A stretch of 33,733 nt of DNA. Source: Rhodopirellula sp. (GTDB lineage Bacteria; Planctomycetota; Planctomycetia; Pirellulales; Pirellulaceae). This document shows, piece by piece, positions 16,876 through 25,216 of the stretch. Below the pieces are notes generated by a model. That model made no database searches, had not been told where the DNA came from, and saw only the letters and a list, made by a program, of their open reading frames with translations. The position numbers and the translations under genes were made by a program. The stretch is taken from assembly GCA_002698965.1 (NCBI GenBank), contig PAAT01000182.1:3223-36955 (forward strand), read 5' to 3'. Numbering within the stretch: position 1 is the first letter of the stretch; each line of letters opens with the position of its first letter.

Positions 16876-17924
16876 TGTCTGACACCCTACATATACTGCC
16901 GTCCACCAATGACTTTGAAGCGTTAGCGCAGATCCGCATCCTCGCTCGCCGCTCTTTGACAAAACATACTTGTGTGTGTCTCCAGGATCCAACAGCTAAC
17001 CATGCACAATTACAGCAGTGGATGGGGGCTAATGTCATCCTCCATACACCGACCTCTCGCTCTTTCTGGATGCAGGCTTCTCAACTATATCGTATCGGAA
17101 AGACACTTCGTATTTCACCTCCTCAGAATCTTTGTTGGAATCCAGGACGATTCTCAATCTCTGCCCTCCCGCTCCTCACACAATTAGAATCCTGGGGCAG
17201 CATCATCACAACGCCATCGAAACGTGAACTAACCTTTCCTTGTTTCGCTGGCAACTACGCACTTAAAAAGAGCAAGCATCTTTATGTATCTTCCGAATAT
17301 TTAAAATCGGAGCATTTTCCGAACAGTGAAGTGCTCCCTCCTCTTGTTGAAGATGTTTTCTTGGGACAACCCCATCTCGACCTAAAGAAAGAATATGGTC
17401 TCCCTGAGTCCGCCACCCTCGTGGTAGGTGCCGGAAGATTTGATTCTTTCTCCCGATTTAAAGAAGCCATTTGGATCATGGGTATTCTTGAACACTTACA
17501 CCCGGATATCCACCTCGTACTTTTAGGCACTGGCGAACAGGCTAAAATCTTGAAGAACTATCGAGATCAAATGGTATTGCGACCGCGAATTCATTTTCTT
17601 GATCCTTGGTGCGAACCTACTTCTCTAATACATCAGGCTGACTGCCTGCTTGTCACGGCCGACCACTCCGGACAGGACTGGGGTTGCCAACAAGCCGTTC
17701 ACTTAAACATACCTGTGGTAGCCAGTCGTAGTGATGGAAATCTGGAATGTATCACCCATAATGAGAATGGGTTTATAGGAGGACCAGCAGCTGGTGGTCT
17801 CGCCAAGTACATTCATCAATTGATTACCGAAACCAATCTATTTCCGGTTAGGAATTCGGGGGTAAGTCACACCAACAAACAAAATTGGGATGCTTGGAAT
17901 AGGTTACTTACTTCGTCTATCTGA
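16875..17924 (+). CDS. Divergent GT-B glycosyltransferase without the E-x7-E pair
   Basis: The 349-residue protein is coupled to the preceding GT4 gene by a one-base overlap. The C-terminal half has GT4-like phrases: VVGAGRFDSFSRFKEAIWIM, LVLLGTGEQAKIL and NIPVVASRSDGNLECI. In the place of the E-x7-E pair it has SGQDWGCQQA, with Ser265 and Gln273. The N-terminal half is poorly conserved. It could be an inactive partner of the upstream enzyme or a transferase with altered donor binding. The C-terminus is followed by 96 bases before asnB. Confidence 0.72.
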   Translation: MSDTLHILPSTNDFEALAQIRILARRSLTKHTCVCLQDPTANHAQLQQWMGANVILHTPTSRSFWMQASQLYRIGKTLRISPPQNLCWNPGRFSISALPLLTQLESWGSIITTPSKRELTFPCFAGNYALKKSKHLYVSSEYLKSEHFPNSEVLPPLVEDVFLGQPHLDLKKEYGLPESATLVVGAGRFDSFSRFKEAIWIMGILEHLHPDIHLVLLGTGEQAKILKNYRDQMVLRPRIHFLDPWCEPTSLIHQADCLLVTADHSGQDWGCQQAVHLNIPVVASRSDGNLECITHNENGFIGGPAAGGLAKYIHQLITETNLFPVRNSGVSHTNKQNWDAWNRLLTSSI

Positions 17925-18020
17925 TTCAACCAATAAAAATACCGCCTTAGCATGAACCAACCAGTAGATAGCGGCGATATAGATAGTAGTAACTTCCTGC
18001 GATTTAATCATTAAAAAAAC

Positions 18021-19925
18021 ATGTGTGGCATAACCGGCTCTATTTGGACAAACAATTCGCGTCGAATCTCCCGCGAACAGCTCGGGAACATGACCGCTAG
18101 TCTGTCTCACCGCGGCCCGGATGATGTAGGCCATTACTACCTTGAACATGATGCCGCACTCGACAACCCGGGTATCGCTTTTGGCTTTCGTCGTCTCTCC
18201 ATTATTGATCTTCAAACCGGCCAGCAACCAATCACCAATGAAGACGAATCTGTCTGGCTGATCTTCAATGGTGAAATCTACAACTATCAGCAATTAAAAT
18301 CTGAATTACTGGCCGAGGGTCATCAATTTCGTACAAATAGTGATTCGGAGGTGATTGTACATCTCTATGAGAAGTACGGTACGCAGATGTTCCGGTATCT
18401 CAACGGCATGTTCGCTTTAGCTATTTGGGATAACCGAAAAAAGCAACTGCTACTGGGACGCGACCGACTCGGACAAAAACCGTTATATTACTGTCAGCAA
18501 TCAGACCGCTTGTTATTTGCCAGTGAACTAAAGAGCCTAATTGCAAGTAACGAAGTTGAACAGACTATCAACCCGCGGGCACTCGACCATTATTTCATCT
18601 ACCAATATGTGCCCCATCCACTTTGTATCTATCAGGGCGTAAAGAAACTCCCTCCAGGCCACTATGGTATTTTCGAGCAGGGTGAGCTTAAAGTCGAGAA
18701 ATATTGGCAGCCAGATTTCAATAAAACAACATCATTAAGTCCCATTGAAATTCAAAGCAAGATTGACGAATTGCTTAATGATAGCGTGAAGCTACGATTG
18801 CAAAGTGATGTACCATTAGGGGCATTTCTTTCCGGAGGTGTGGACTCATCTATTTTGGTGGCTTTAATGCAAAAACACGCCAGTCGGCAGGTAAAAACAT
18901 TTTCAATCGGTTTTCCTGTCAAACAATACGACGAGTCCTCCTATGCCCGACAGGTGGCAAAACATCTGAAAACAGAACACCACGAATTGATTGTTGAGCC
19001 CAGTGCAGTTGAAGTACTACCATCTTTGGTGCAACACTATGATGAACCGTTTTCGGACAGCAGCTGCATTCCGACCTGGTACGTCGCTCAATTCACACGA
19101 GAGCATGTAACGGTGGCAGTTTCAGGAGACGGAGGAGACGAATTATTTGCTGGTTATCCTCGATACAAAGCTATCGACCTTGGCCATAAAATAGATCGTA
19201 TTACTCCACTTAAATTCTTACTCACTCTCCCCCAGATCCAGAAAATTCTACCGTATGGATCGAAATACAAAGGCTTCTTTCGACGTCTCAAGCGATTCCT
19301 TAGATCACTCCACTATTCGCCAGCATACCGTTATCTCGACTGGATCAATATATTCCCCTACGCCAATCGTTTGCAGTTTTACACTGACGAATTCCAATCC
19401 TGTCTGGAAGATCACGACCCGGCTGAATTCATCACTCAGGCATGGCAACTTGCTGCGAATCGATCGCCAATTTCAAAAGCATCACTTGGAGACCTCGTTA
19501 CTTACTTACCCTGTGATTTAAATACGAAAGTGGATATTGCCAGCATGGCTCACAGTCTGGAATGTAGACAACCATTTTTAGATCATCGTCTAGTCGAGTT
19601 TGCAGCTCAAATTCCAGCCGCTCTGAAATTCCACCGCGGGGTGGGAAAACAAATACTTAAGAAGACATTTCACGAATTGTTGCCGGAAAATATCTGGAAT
19701 CGACCTAAAATGGGATTCGGAGTCCCTCTCGACAGCTGGTTCCGTCAGGAGTTACGCGAGCAAACTTATGATAGCCTGCTCTCTACCAGTGCCAAATGTC
19801 ATCAGTGGATTAATGCATGGCAGATTGAAATTCTATTAAAAGAGCATATGACAAGAAAAAGAGACCACAGTTCCCGCCTATGGTCTCTGGTAACGCTCGA
19901 AAACTGGCTGCAGCACTGGTGTTAG
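18021..19925 (+). CDS. asnB: Asparagine synthase (glutamine-hydrolysing)
   Basis: The 634-residue protein has an N-terminal class II glutaminase domain: MCGITGSIW with Cys2 as nucleophile, SHRGPDDVGHY and FNGEIYNYQQL. The synthetase domain has the PP-loop SGGVDSS at residues 271-277 and VAVSGDGGDELFAGYPRYK. It uses glutamine and ATP to amidate aspartate or a related acid. The start must be at 18021 because Cys2 has to follow Met1, although no ribosome-binding site is visible. AsnB-like enzymes near glycosyltransferases are common in surface-polysaccharide clusters, where they may amidate a sugar acid. The stop overlaps the converging fucD by four bases. Confidence 0.92.
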   Translation: MCGITGSIWTNNSRRISREQLGNMTASLSHRGPDDVGHYYLEHDAALDNPGIAFGFRRLSIIDLQTGQQPITNEDESVWLIFNGEIYNYQQLKSELLAEGHQFRTNSDSEVIVHLYEKYGTQMFRYLNGMFALAIWDNRKKQLLLGRDRLGQKPLYYCQQSDRLLFASELKSLIASNEVEQTINPRALDHYFIYQYVPHPLCIYQGVKKLPPGHYGIFEQGELKVEKYWQPDFNKTTSLSPIEIQSKIDELLNDSVKLRLQSDVPLGAFLSGGVDSSILVALMQKHASRQVKTFSIGFPVKQYDESSYARQVAKHLKTEHHELIVEPSAVEVLPSLVQHYDEPFSDSSCIPTWYVAQFTREHVTVAVSGDGGDELFAGYPRYKAIDLGHKIDRITPLKFLLTLPQIQKILPYGSKYKGFFRRLKRFLRSLHYSPAYRYLDWINIFPYANRLQFYTDEFQSCLEDHDPAEFITQAWQLAANRSPISKASLGDLVTYLPCDLNTKVDIASMAHSLECRQPFLDHRLVEFAAQIPAALKFHRGVGKQILKKTFHELLPENIWNRPKMGFGVPLDSWFRQELREQTYDSLLSTSAKCHQWINAWQIEILLKEHMTRKRDHSSRLWSLVTLENWLQHWC

Positions 19926-21238
19926 TCCTGACTTTGACGAGCCCTCCAAACAGGACCGTTGGGAAACTCAAATTCATCGAGTGAAGCTGGTTTCATAGTA
20001 ATACTGTAGCCCGGAGCAGATGGTGGCATATAGGCACCATTTTGCATTTCAACCGGATGCTCAAAGTGTTCGTGTAGATGATCGACGTATTCAATCAGTC
20101 GATTTTCAGTGGTACCACTTACGCAAACATAGTCGAACATAGCCAGATGCTGTACATATTCACACAAACCAACACCGCCGGCATGTGGACAAACCGGAAC
20201 ACCAAATTTTTTGGCCATCAGAATAATGGAAATAATCTCATTGACGCCACCGACTCGAGTACTGTCGATCTGACAAACATCAATCGCATTTGCCTGCAAA
20301 AATTGCTTAAAAATAATTCGGTTTTGGCACATTTCACCTGTCGCTACACCAACTCCCAAAGGCCGTAAAGCTTCTGCAATCGCAGCATGGCCTAATACAT
20401 CGTCAGGACTTGTTGGCTCTTCAATAAACCAAGGCTTAAACTCGGCCAGACGAGTCATATTCTCGATCGCTTCATCAACGCCCCAGACCTGATTTGCGTC
20501 CATCATCATTTTGCGGTCATAGCCAATCTCTTCACGAATGATCTTAGCGCGGCGAATGTCATCATTAATATCGCGTCCGACTTTGATTTTATAATGCGAC
20601 CATCCAGCAGCTACGCCTTCCTGACACAACCGACGCAGCTTTTCTTCGCTGTAACCTAGCCAGCCTGCTGATGTTGTATAGGACGGAAAGCCATTTGTCA
20701 GAAGATCATCGATACGCTCCTGACGTGAATCGTTCATTTCTTCCAAAATCTGCAATGCTTCTTGAGGGGATAAAGCATCATCGATATAGCGGAAATCAAT
20801 ACAACGTACGATCTCTTCCGGAGTCATGTCTGCCAGTAAACGCCAAACGGGTTTATCCTCCACCTTGGCCCACAAATCCCAAAGAGCGTTTGTTACAGCT
20901 CCGACTGCGAAATGCATCACCCCCTTGTCAGGTCCCATCCACCTCAATTGACTATCACCGGTTAGGTGGCGCCAAAACTTACCCATATCTGCCGTGATTT
21001 CATCCAATGTACGCCCAACTACAAGTCGCTCCATAGCATCCACCGCGCCGGAGATCAACTCTGTCCCTCGTCCTAAGGTGAAAGACAAGCCATGTCCGAC
21101 CAAATCGCTATCCGTGCGCAAAGTGATATACCCACAGGAATAATCCGGATCGGGATTCATTGCATCAGAGCCATCAAGATGGTCTGACGTTGGAAAACGA
21201 ATATCCCGTACTTCAATATCGGTAATCGTGATTGTCAT
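19922..21238 (-). CDS. fucD: L-fuconate dehydratase
   Basis: The 438-residue enolase-superfamily enzyme (mandelate racemase subgroup) dehydrates L-fuconate to 2-keto-3-deoxy-L-fuconate in non-phosphorylative fucose breakdown. All expected active-site residues are visible: Lys217-x-Lys219, Asp247, Glu273, Glu302, Asp325, His352 and Glu383. Family phrases include FIEEPTSPDDVLGHAAI, PVCPHAGGVGLCEYVQHL and LIEYVDHLHEHF. The length fits FucD. Its ATG overlaps the stop of the upstream secreted metalloprotein gene by one base, so the two are one operon. Planctomycetes often use fucose from algal polysaccharides, which fits. Confidence 0.92.
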   Translation of the reverse strand: MTITITDIEVRDIRFPTSDHLDGSDAMNPDPDYSCGYITLRTDSDLVGHGLSFTLGRGTELISGAVDAMERLVVGRTLDEITADMGKFWRHLTGDSQLRWMGPDKGVMHFAVGAVTNALWDLWAKVEDKPVWRLLADMTPEEIVRCIDFRYIDDALSPQEALQILEEMNDSRQERIDDLLTNGFPSYTTSAGWLGYSEEKLRRLCQEGVAAGWSHYKIKVGRDINDDIRRAKIIREEIGYDRKMMMDANQVWGVDEAIENMTRLAEFKPWFIEEPTSPDDVLGHAAIAEALRPLGVGVATGEMCQNRIIFKQFLQANAIDVCQIDSTRVGGVNEIISIILMAKKFGVPVCPHAGGVGLCEYVQHLAMFDYVCVSGTTENRLIEYVDHLHEHFEHPVEMQNGAYMPPSAPGYSITMKPASLDEFEFPNGPVWRARQSQD

Positions 21239-21996
21239 TACTTCTCTTTCGTTAGTCCCCAGGCTGCTTCTACCGCGCGAGCACCGCCGGCGTCAAACAA
21301 TTCAAGCTCAGGTCTGATAAACGGATAATAGTCATTAGTGCCGAAGTAAGCCTCTGTCGCCTCAGCGAAATATTCCATTTGATTGGTAGTGCTGTAATGC
21401 TTTACTTCCTGACCATTCCATCGGAGTACTTTCTGATACTGCCCTGCTTTCATTGCTGTTTGAAAGGCTTTTAAAACAGCCGGGTTTTCAAAGCCCTTCG
21501 GGAGGAATTGGTCATGATACGCATGCGCCATTTCATGTAAGACCATGTACGGTTGCGCGATAGTCCAATCTATAAAATTCTTAGCATTCGAAATTTCAAC
21601 ACACTTCGCTTTGTCTGGATTCATCTCGTTATCAACCAGCCACTGACGACCAGGATGATAGGCTGCACAGGGATGATGAGGCTCTTCATACTCTAACCAA
21701 ATCACCACCTTCTGGAGTTTTCTGATCGCTTCGGCAGTCAACACTCGCTCTATTTTAAATAGCTGATGATCCATCACATCTACCGCCTGTTTGTACAGAT
21801 CGGAATGCCCCCGCATCAGCAACTTATTCACACGAATTGTATAACCACGCAACTTCACATCGCGATAATTCGCATTTGGTTCGTAATTAACAATCTTCCC
21901 GGCACTTGCACTGCTTCGCCTGGACTGCCCATTCTGACTATAGACGTCAGAAACTCCGGCGAGCATCAGCAACAGTACCACAATATCGGTTCTCAT
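21238..21996 (-). CDS. Secreted lethal-factor-like zinc metalloprotein
   Basis: The 252-residue protein has a signal peptide (about 1-20, DIVVLLLMLAGVSDVYS). A HEMAH zincin motif lies at residues 154-158, and about 50 residues later comes STTNQMEYFAEATEAYFG with Glu208 as likely third zinc ligand. The pair HExxH plus TNxxE[FY]FAEA resembles the catalytic domain of anthrax lethal factor (ATLF domain), which supports a gluzincin fold. Cys110 and Cys132 could form a disulfide. It sits first in an operon with fucD. A role in extracellular protein or glycan processing is a guess; no substrate is evident. Confidence 0.78.
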   Translation of the reverse strand: MRTDIVVLLLMLAGVSDVYSQNGQSRRSSASAGKIVNYEPNANYRDVKLRGYTIRVNKLLMRGHSDLYKQAVDVMDHQLFKIERVLTAEAIRKLQKVVIWLEYEEPHHPCAAYHPGRQWLVDNEMNPDKAKCVEISNAKNFIDWTIAQPYMVLHEMAHAYHDQFLPKGFENPAVLKAFQTAMKAGQYQKVLRWNGQEVKHYSTTNQMEYFAEATEAYFGTNDYYPFIRPELELFDAGGARAVEAAWGLTKEK

Positions 21997-22075
21997 AATT
22001 GCGCCTAGAGTATTCTGTGTTTCGATTCTCCCTCAGCATACCAAATATGAAACCGCTTCAAGAGTCCCCACAGAT

Positions 22076-22101
22076 TGTCATTTGCATGACACGCCGCGTG
22101 T
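22076..22101. promoter_or_regulatory. Overlapping palindromes in a divergent spacer (operator-like)
   Basis: TGTCAT (22076-22081) and ATGACA (22086-22091) form an inverted repeat with four spacer bases. It overlaps a second one, ACACGC (22089-22094) with GCGTGT (22096-22101), centred on one base. They lie between the secreted metalloprotein gene and the unknown gene starting at 22194. Such symmetry is typical of regulator-binding sites; which regulator is unknown. Confidence 0.4.
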
Positions 22102-22193
22102 TCCAAGAATTGCTGGTAGGTCGATAAAATACCGTTGCGATTGCTCTAAGTAACGCTGAGTATATTCAGCCTATCCACGTTAAAGGCTTGTCC

Positions 22194-23417
22194 ATGCCCC
22201 CCATTATCTCCGCTACTCCACCACTTTGGATGGATGCTACTGTTACTAAGTGGCTCGGTCCACGAAGATATTTCTACCACCCCAACTGCATTGAGCCGAT
22301 TAGGTCCCTTGCCATTGTCTCGTCACGACTGGCACGGCCATTCTATAAGCAAACCAATTGGTTCGCCAAACTCAAACGAGCACTGGCTTTTTGTCAAGAA
22401 AACAATAAGGTCCTGCTCACCTCTGCCAAAACTACCACGAACCAATTCCTCAGAGCATACACAGAGAAACATCACATACGTCTTGCCACCACCACCATTT
22501 GCCATACTCTTAAACAATGGCGAACCAGAATTAACAACCGGAAAGTTCTTCAGCCACTCGAATGTTGGATAAGTCCTCCTACTGATGGCACGAGCGAAAC
22601 CTATCACACTTTAAAGCAACTACCACAACGTGATCGGTTACTCATTGGAGGAGCTCATGAAGTCTTTGTCATTGATTGCCGGCACAAAAGTAAAACTCAG
22701 CAACTACTGAATCTACGCAAACAGGAGATCGGTTTGCTTGAATGGTCCGTGGTTTCAAAGACCAGAGACATCCTCAACGACTCCACTAGTCGTCAACACA
22801 AAACTAATATCCCCTTCTGGGTGGGACAAGCCGGTACACTCGCCCATTGGACGCGGGCGATCGACGGGCCATGGCCACAGCAGTCAGAAACAAGTTGGTA
22901 CAACCAGTTGATTCAAGGGCAAAGGGAGGCAGATCACTCAGCTTTCGCGACGCTCTGCAATATCATCACCCAACAAAAGATTCTTTCTTCCCATCGAGCG
23001 ATTCGTGGCGGCTATGAAGTCGTCTGTCTAACTGCAACGCCTCTGGAAAAATGGAACGATCTAAATATCTACCGCCCACACTTACGTCGTTGGGATTTCT
23101 GTCCCTATGGAATTCTATTAAGCCCCTCAGTATCACGTCGTCTTCCTATCAAAAGAGTTCGCTATGGTAACAAACGCCTATGGAATTCCCTCAGCTCAAA
23201 GGAAAAACCGTTCTTCCAGACAATTGACGCTAAAGCAGATTGGAAAGTAGAACAGGAGTACCGTATCGTCGGTGATTTATCGCTCAGGACCTTAAAGCAA
23301 CGTGACCTAGTGGTTTTCACTGAAACAGAAGCTGAAGCAAAAGCCTTACAAACATATTCTTCCTGGCCGGTGGTGCCGTTCGAAAAATTAACGCGGCTTG
23401 CTAGAATACAAACATAA
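22194..23417 (+). CDS. Hypothetical protein with W-x2-E-x-E-Y-R motif
   Basis: The 407-residue protein has no signal peptide or transmembrane helix and is basic. I do not recognise a family with certainty. Near residues 348-360 it reads KADWKVEQEYRIVGDLSL, a pattern seen in DUF2971-like proteins and some defence-associated proteins, and the C-terminus continues with DLVVFTETEAEAKAL. Middle sections (LLIGGAHEVFVIDCRHKSK, VCLTATPLEKW) show no known catalytic motif. The start is ATG 22194, seven bases after AAAGG; TTG 22188 is too close to it. The kinase gene begins 31 bases after its stop, so the two may be co-transcribed. Confidence 0.75.
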   Translation: MPPIISATPPLWMDATVTKWLGPRRYFYHPNCIEPIRSLAIVSSRLARPFYKQTNWFAKLKRALAFCQENNKVLLTSAKTTTNQFLRAYTEKHHIRLATTTICHTLKQWRTRINNRKVLQPLECWISPPTDGTSETYHTLKQLPQRDRLLIGGAHEVFVIDCRHKSKTQQLLNLRKQEIGLLEWSVVSKTRDILNDSTSRQHKTNIPFWVGQAGTLAHWTRAIDGPWPQQSETSWYNQLIQGQREADHSAFATLCNIITQQKILSSHRAIRGGYEVVCLTATPLEKWNDLNIYRPHLRRWDFCPYGILLSPSVSRRLPIKRVRYGNKRLWNSLSSKEKPFFQTIDAKADWKVEQEYRIVGDLSLRTLKQRDLVVFTETEAEAKALQTYSSWPVVPFEKLTRLARIQT

Positions 23418-23448
23418 GCAAAGCACGTAGTCTGAGAACTGAAAACGA

Positions 23449-25140
23449 ATGCCCGTTTCGAAAAAACTTTTTATCGTCAATCTGGAAAATGCTGGAATCA
23501 TGACCGAGCAACAGGTCAAACAGCGTTTAGCAGACCTACGTAAAGAACAGCAACCCATTGACGGGGAAACGCTGGCAGCGGTGCTTGTGGAAGATGGAAT
23601 TATCACTTCTTATCAGGCAGAGCGACTGAATCGTGAACAACCCAAGAACTTGCGCTATGGCAACTACCAAATTCAGAGCATCCTTGGGAAAGGGGGAATG
23701 GGTACAGTCTACAAAGCACGTCATCTCACGATGAAGCACGATGTGGCGATCAAGGTCATTTCCCAAAAGAAAGATGACGAGACGAATAGTCGTTTCAAGC
23801 GATTTCAACGTGAAGTGTTGGCAGCAGGCAAACTATCACACAACAACATTGTCTCTGCATTAGATGCGGGTGAAGAAAACGGCAAATTCTTCCTCGTAAT
23901 GGAACTGGTTCAGGGCGATGATTTAGGAAAGATCTCGAAGTGTGAAGGGGAGTTGCCTGTCGATGAAGTTATTAACTACATGTCGCAAACGGCCGTCGGT
24001 CTGAAGTATGCGCATGACGAAGGAATCGTACATCGGGACATTAAGCCACACAACCTATTACTGTCTTCTGACGGTACGATCAAGATACTCGACCTCGGCC
24101 TAGTCTCTCTGCAAAGATCCGAAGACTCCCTTGAAGACAGCCTGACAGGGCAGAATCAAATTATTGGGACGGTCGACTACATGTCACCGGAACAAGCCAA
24201 AGATGTTCATAGCGTGGATGCACGTGCTGATATTTATAGTCTGGGCTGTACGATGTTCCGCCTACTCACAGGCACTGTCCCCTATCCGGGCACGACAACA
24301 ATCTCGCGGCTTTTAGCGCATCGGGACAATCCAATCCCCTCGCTCCATGATCATCTCTCAGACATCCCAGAATTACTAGCTCGCATCTTCCGACGCATGG
24401 TGGCCAAGGAACCCGAAGATCGCTATCAAACAATGAATGAAGTCATCGAAGCGTTTGAGACCTGTCGCCTGGCAAATGTAACAACGATACCTGTCATTCA
24501 GACGGATGACCCATCGATTACAACGGTCGAAGAATTCTCATTAGATCTGGAGAAGGATGAAATCTCTACCGTCGAAGTAGAGCGTGAAGAGCTGGATTCG
24601 ATCAATGCCACTGCTCCACCTCTTCCAACTAAAGTAAAAGCCGCTCCAAAAATCGCTTCAATGAATGTCTCTGATCAGCTACCAGGTTCGCGGCGCACAG
24701 GCAAAAGCAACTACTTCCTGACCTTCCTTGCCCTGATCATTCTTACAGGTGCTGCAGGAGCTGGTTGGTACATGAGCCGACCCGGCTATATAGAAGTTAA
24801 TTTCCCTGTCGAATATCGTGATGGTCCCTGGATTATCGAGATCAAGGATCATAACAACAAGAACGTCGTGCTGCTGACTGAACGCGATGCCGATGGACAC
24901 GAAGATGCCAACCCAATTAGGCTTTCTCTGGTACCCGGAAACTATACTTACGCGCTCATGCGTTCCATCATGTTTTTCCCAAATACCGGGCGCTTCGAAA
25001 TGGAACGGGGGAAAACAATTCTGATCGATGGAGTTGATTGGGAAACCAGTGATCTCCAAGAACTCGGTTTAACCAATGAGGTGCTACCCGGAGAATCCGA
25101 TCATTCCACCAGCGCCGATGATGAAGCAAAGGGTAATTAA
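23449..25140 (+). CDS. Membrane serine/threonine protein kinase
   Basis: The 563-residue protein starts with a roughly 65-residue module (FIVNLENAGIMTEQQ, LVEDGIITSYQAERL) that commonly precedes kinases in planctomycetes. The Hanks-type kinase domain (about 73-340) has the glycine loop LGKGGMGTVYKA (80-85), Lys102, HRDIKPHN (Asp197) and DLG (215-217) in place of DFG, then GTVDYMSPEQA. A low-complexity linker leads to a transmembrane helix (about 422-442) and a C-terminal extracytoplasmic part of about 120 residues, probably a sensor. It ends convergent with the amidohydrolase gene. Confidence 0.93.
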   Translation: MPVSKKLFIVNLENAGIMTEQQVKQRLADLRKEQQPIDGETLAAVLVEDGIITSYQAERLNREQPKNLRYGNYQIQSILGKGGMGTVYKARHLTMKHDVAIKVISQKKDDETNSRFKRFQREVLAAGKLSHNNIVSALDAGEENGKFFLVMELVQGDDLGKISKCEGELPVDEVINYMSQTAVGLKYAHDEGIVHRDIKPHNLLLSSDGTIKILDLGLVSLQRSEDSLEDSLTGQNQIIGTVDYMSPEQAKDVHSVDARADIYSLGCTMFRLLTGTVPYPGTTTISRLLAHRDNPIPSLHDHLSDIPELLARIFRRMVAKEPEDRYQTMNEVIEAFETCRLANVTTIPVIQTDDPSITTVEEFSLDLEKDEISTVEVEREELDSINATAPPLPTKVKAAPKIASMNVSDQLPGSRRTGKSNYFLTFLALIILTGAAGAGWYMSRPGYIEVNFPVEYRDGPWIIEIKDHNNKNVVLLTERDADGHEDANPIRLSLVPGNYTYALMRSIMFFPNTGRFEMERGKTILIDGVDWETSDLQELGLTNEVLPGESDHSTSADDEAKGN

Positions 25141-25160
25141 GCCTAGAGCAGCGGAGTCGA

Positions 25161-25197
25161 TAAACTAATTTCACTTCCGATTGGCGGAACGAGTTTA
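25161..25197. terminator. Hairpin between convergent kinase and amidohydrolase genes
   Basis: Outer arms TAAACT (25161-25166) and AGTTTA (25192-25197) enclose TTCCG (25175-25179) and CGGAA (25185-25189). The structure lies in the 76-base convergent spacer and could stop transcription from both sides. There is no long T-run, so this is tentative. Confidence 0.35.
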
Positions 25198-25216
25198 CAA
25201 CCGCAAAAGGAACCAG

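Noticed and set aside
22188..22193. TTG start for the 407-residue protein
   Set aside because: AAAGG ends one base before it; ATG 22194 has proper spacing.
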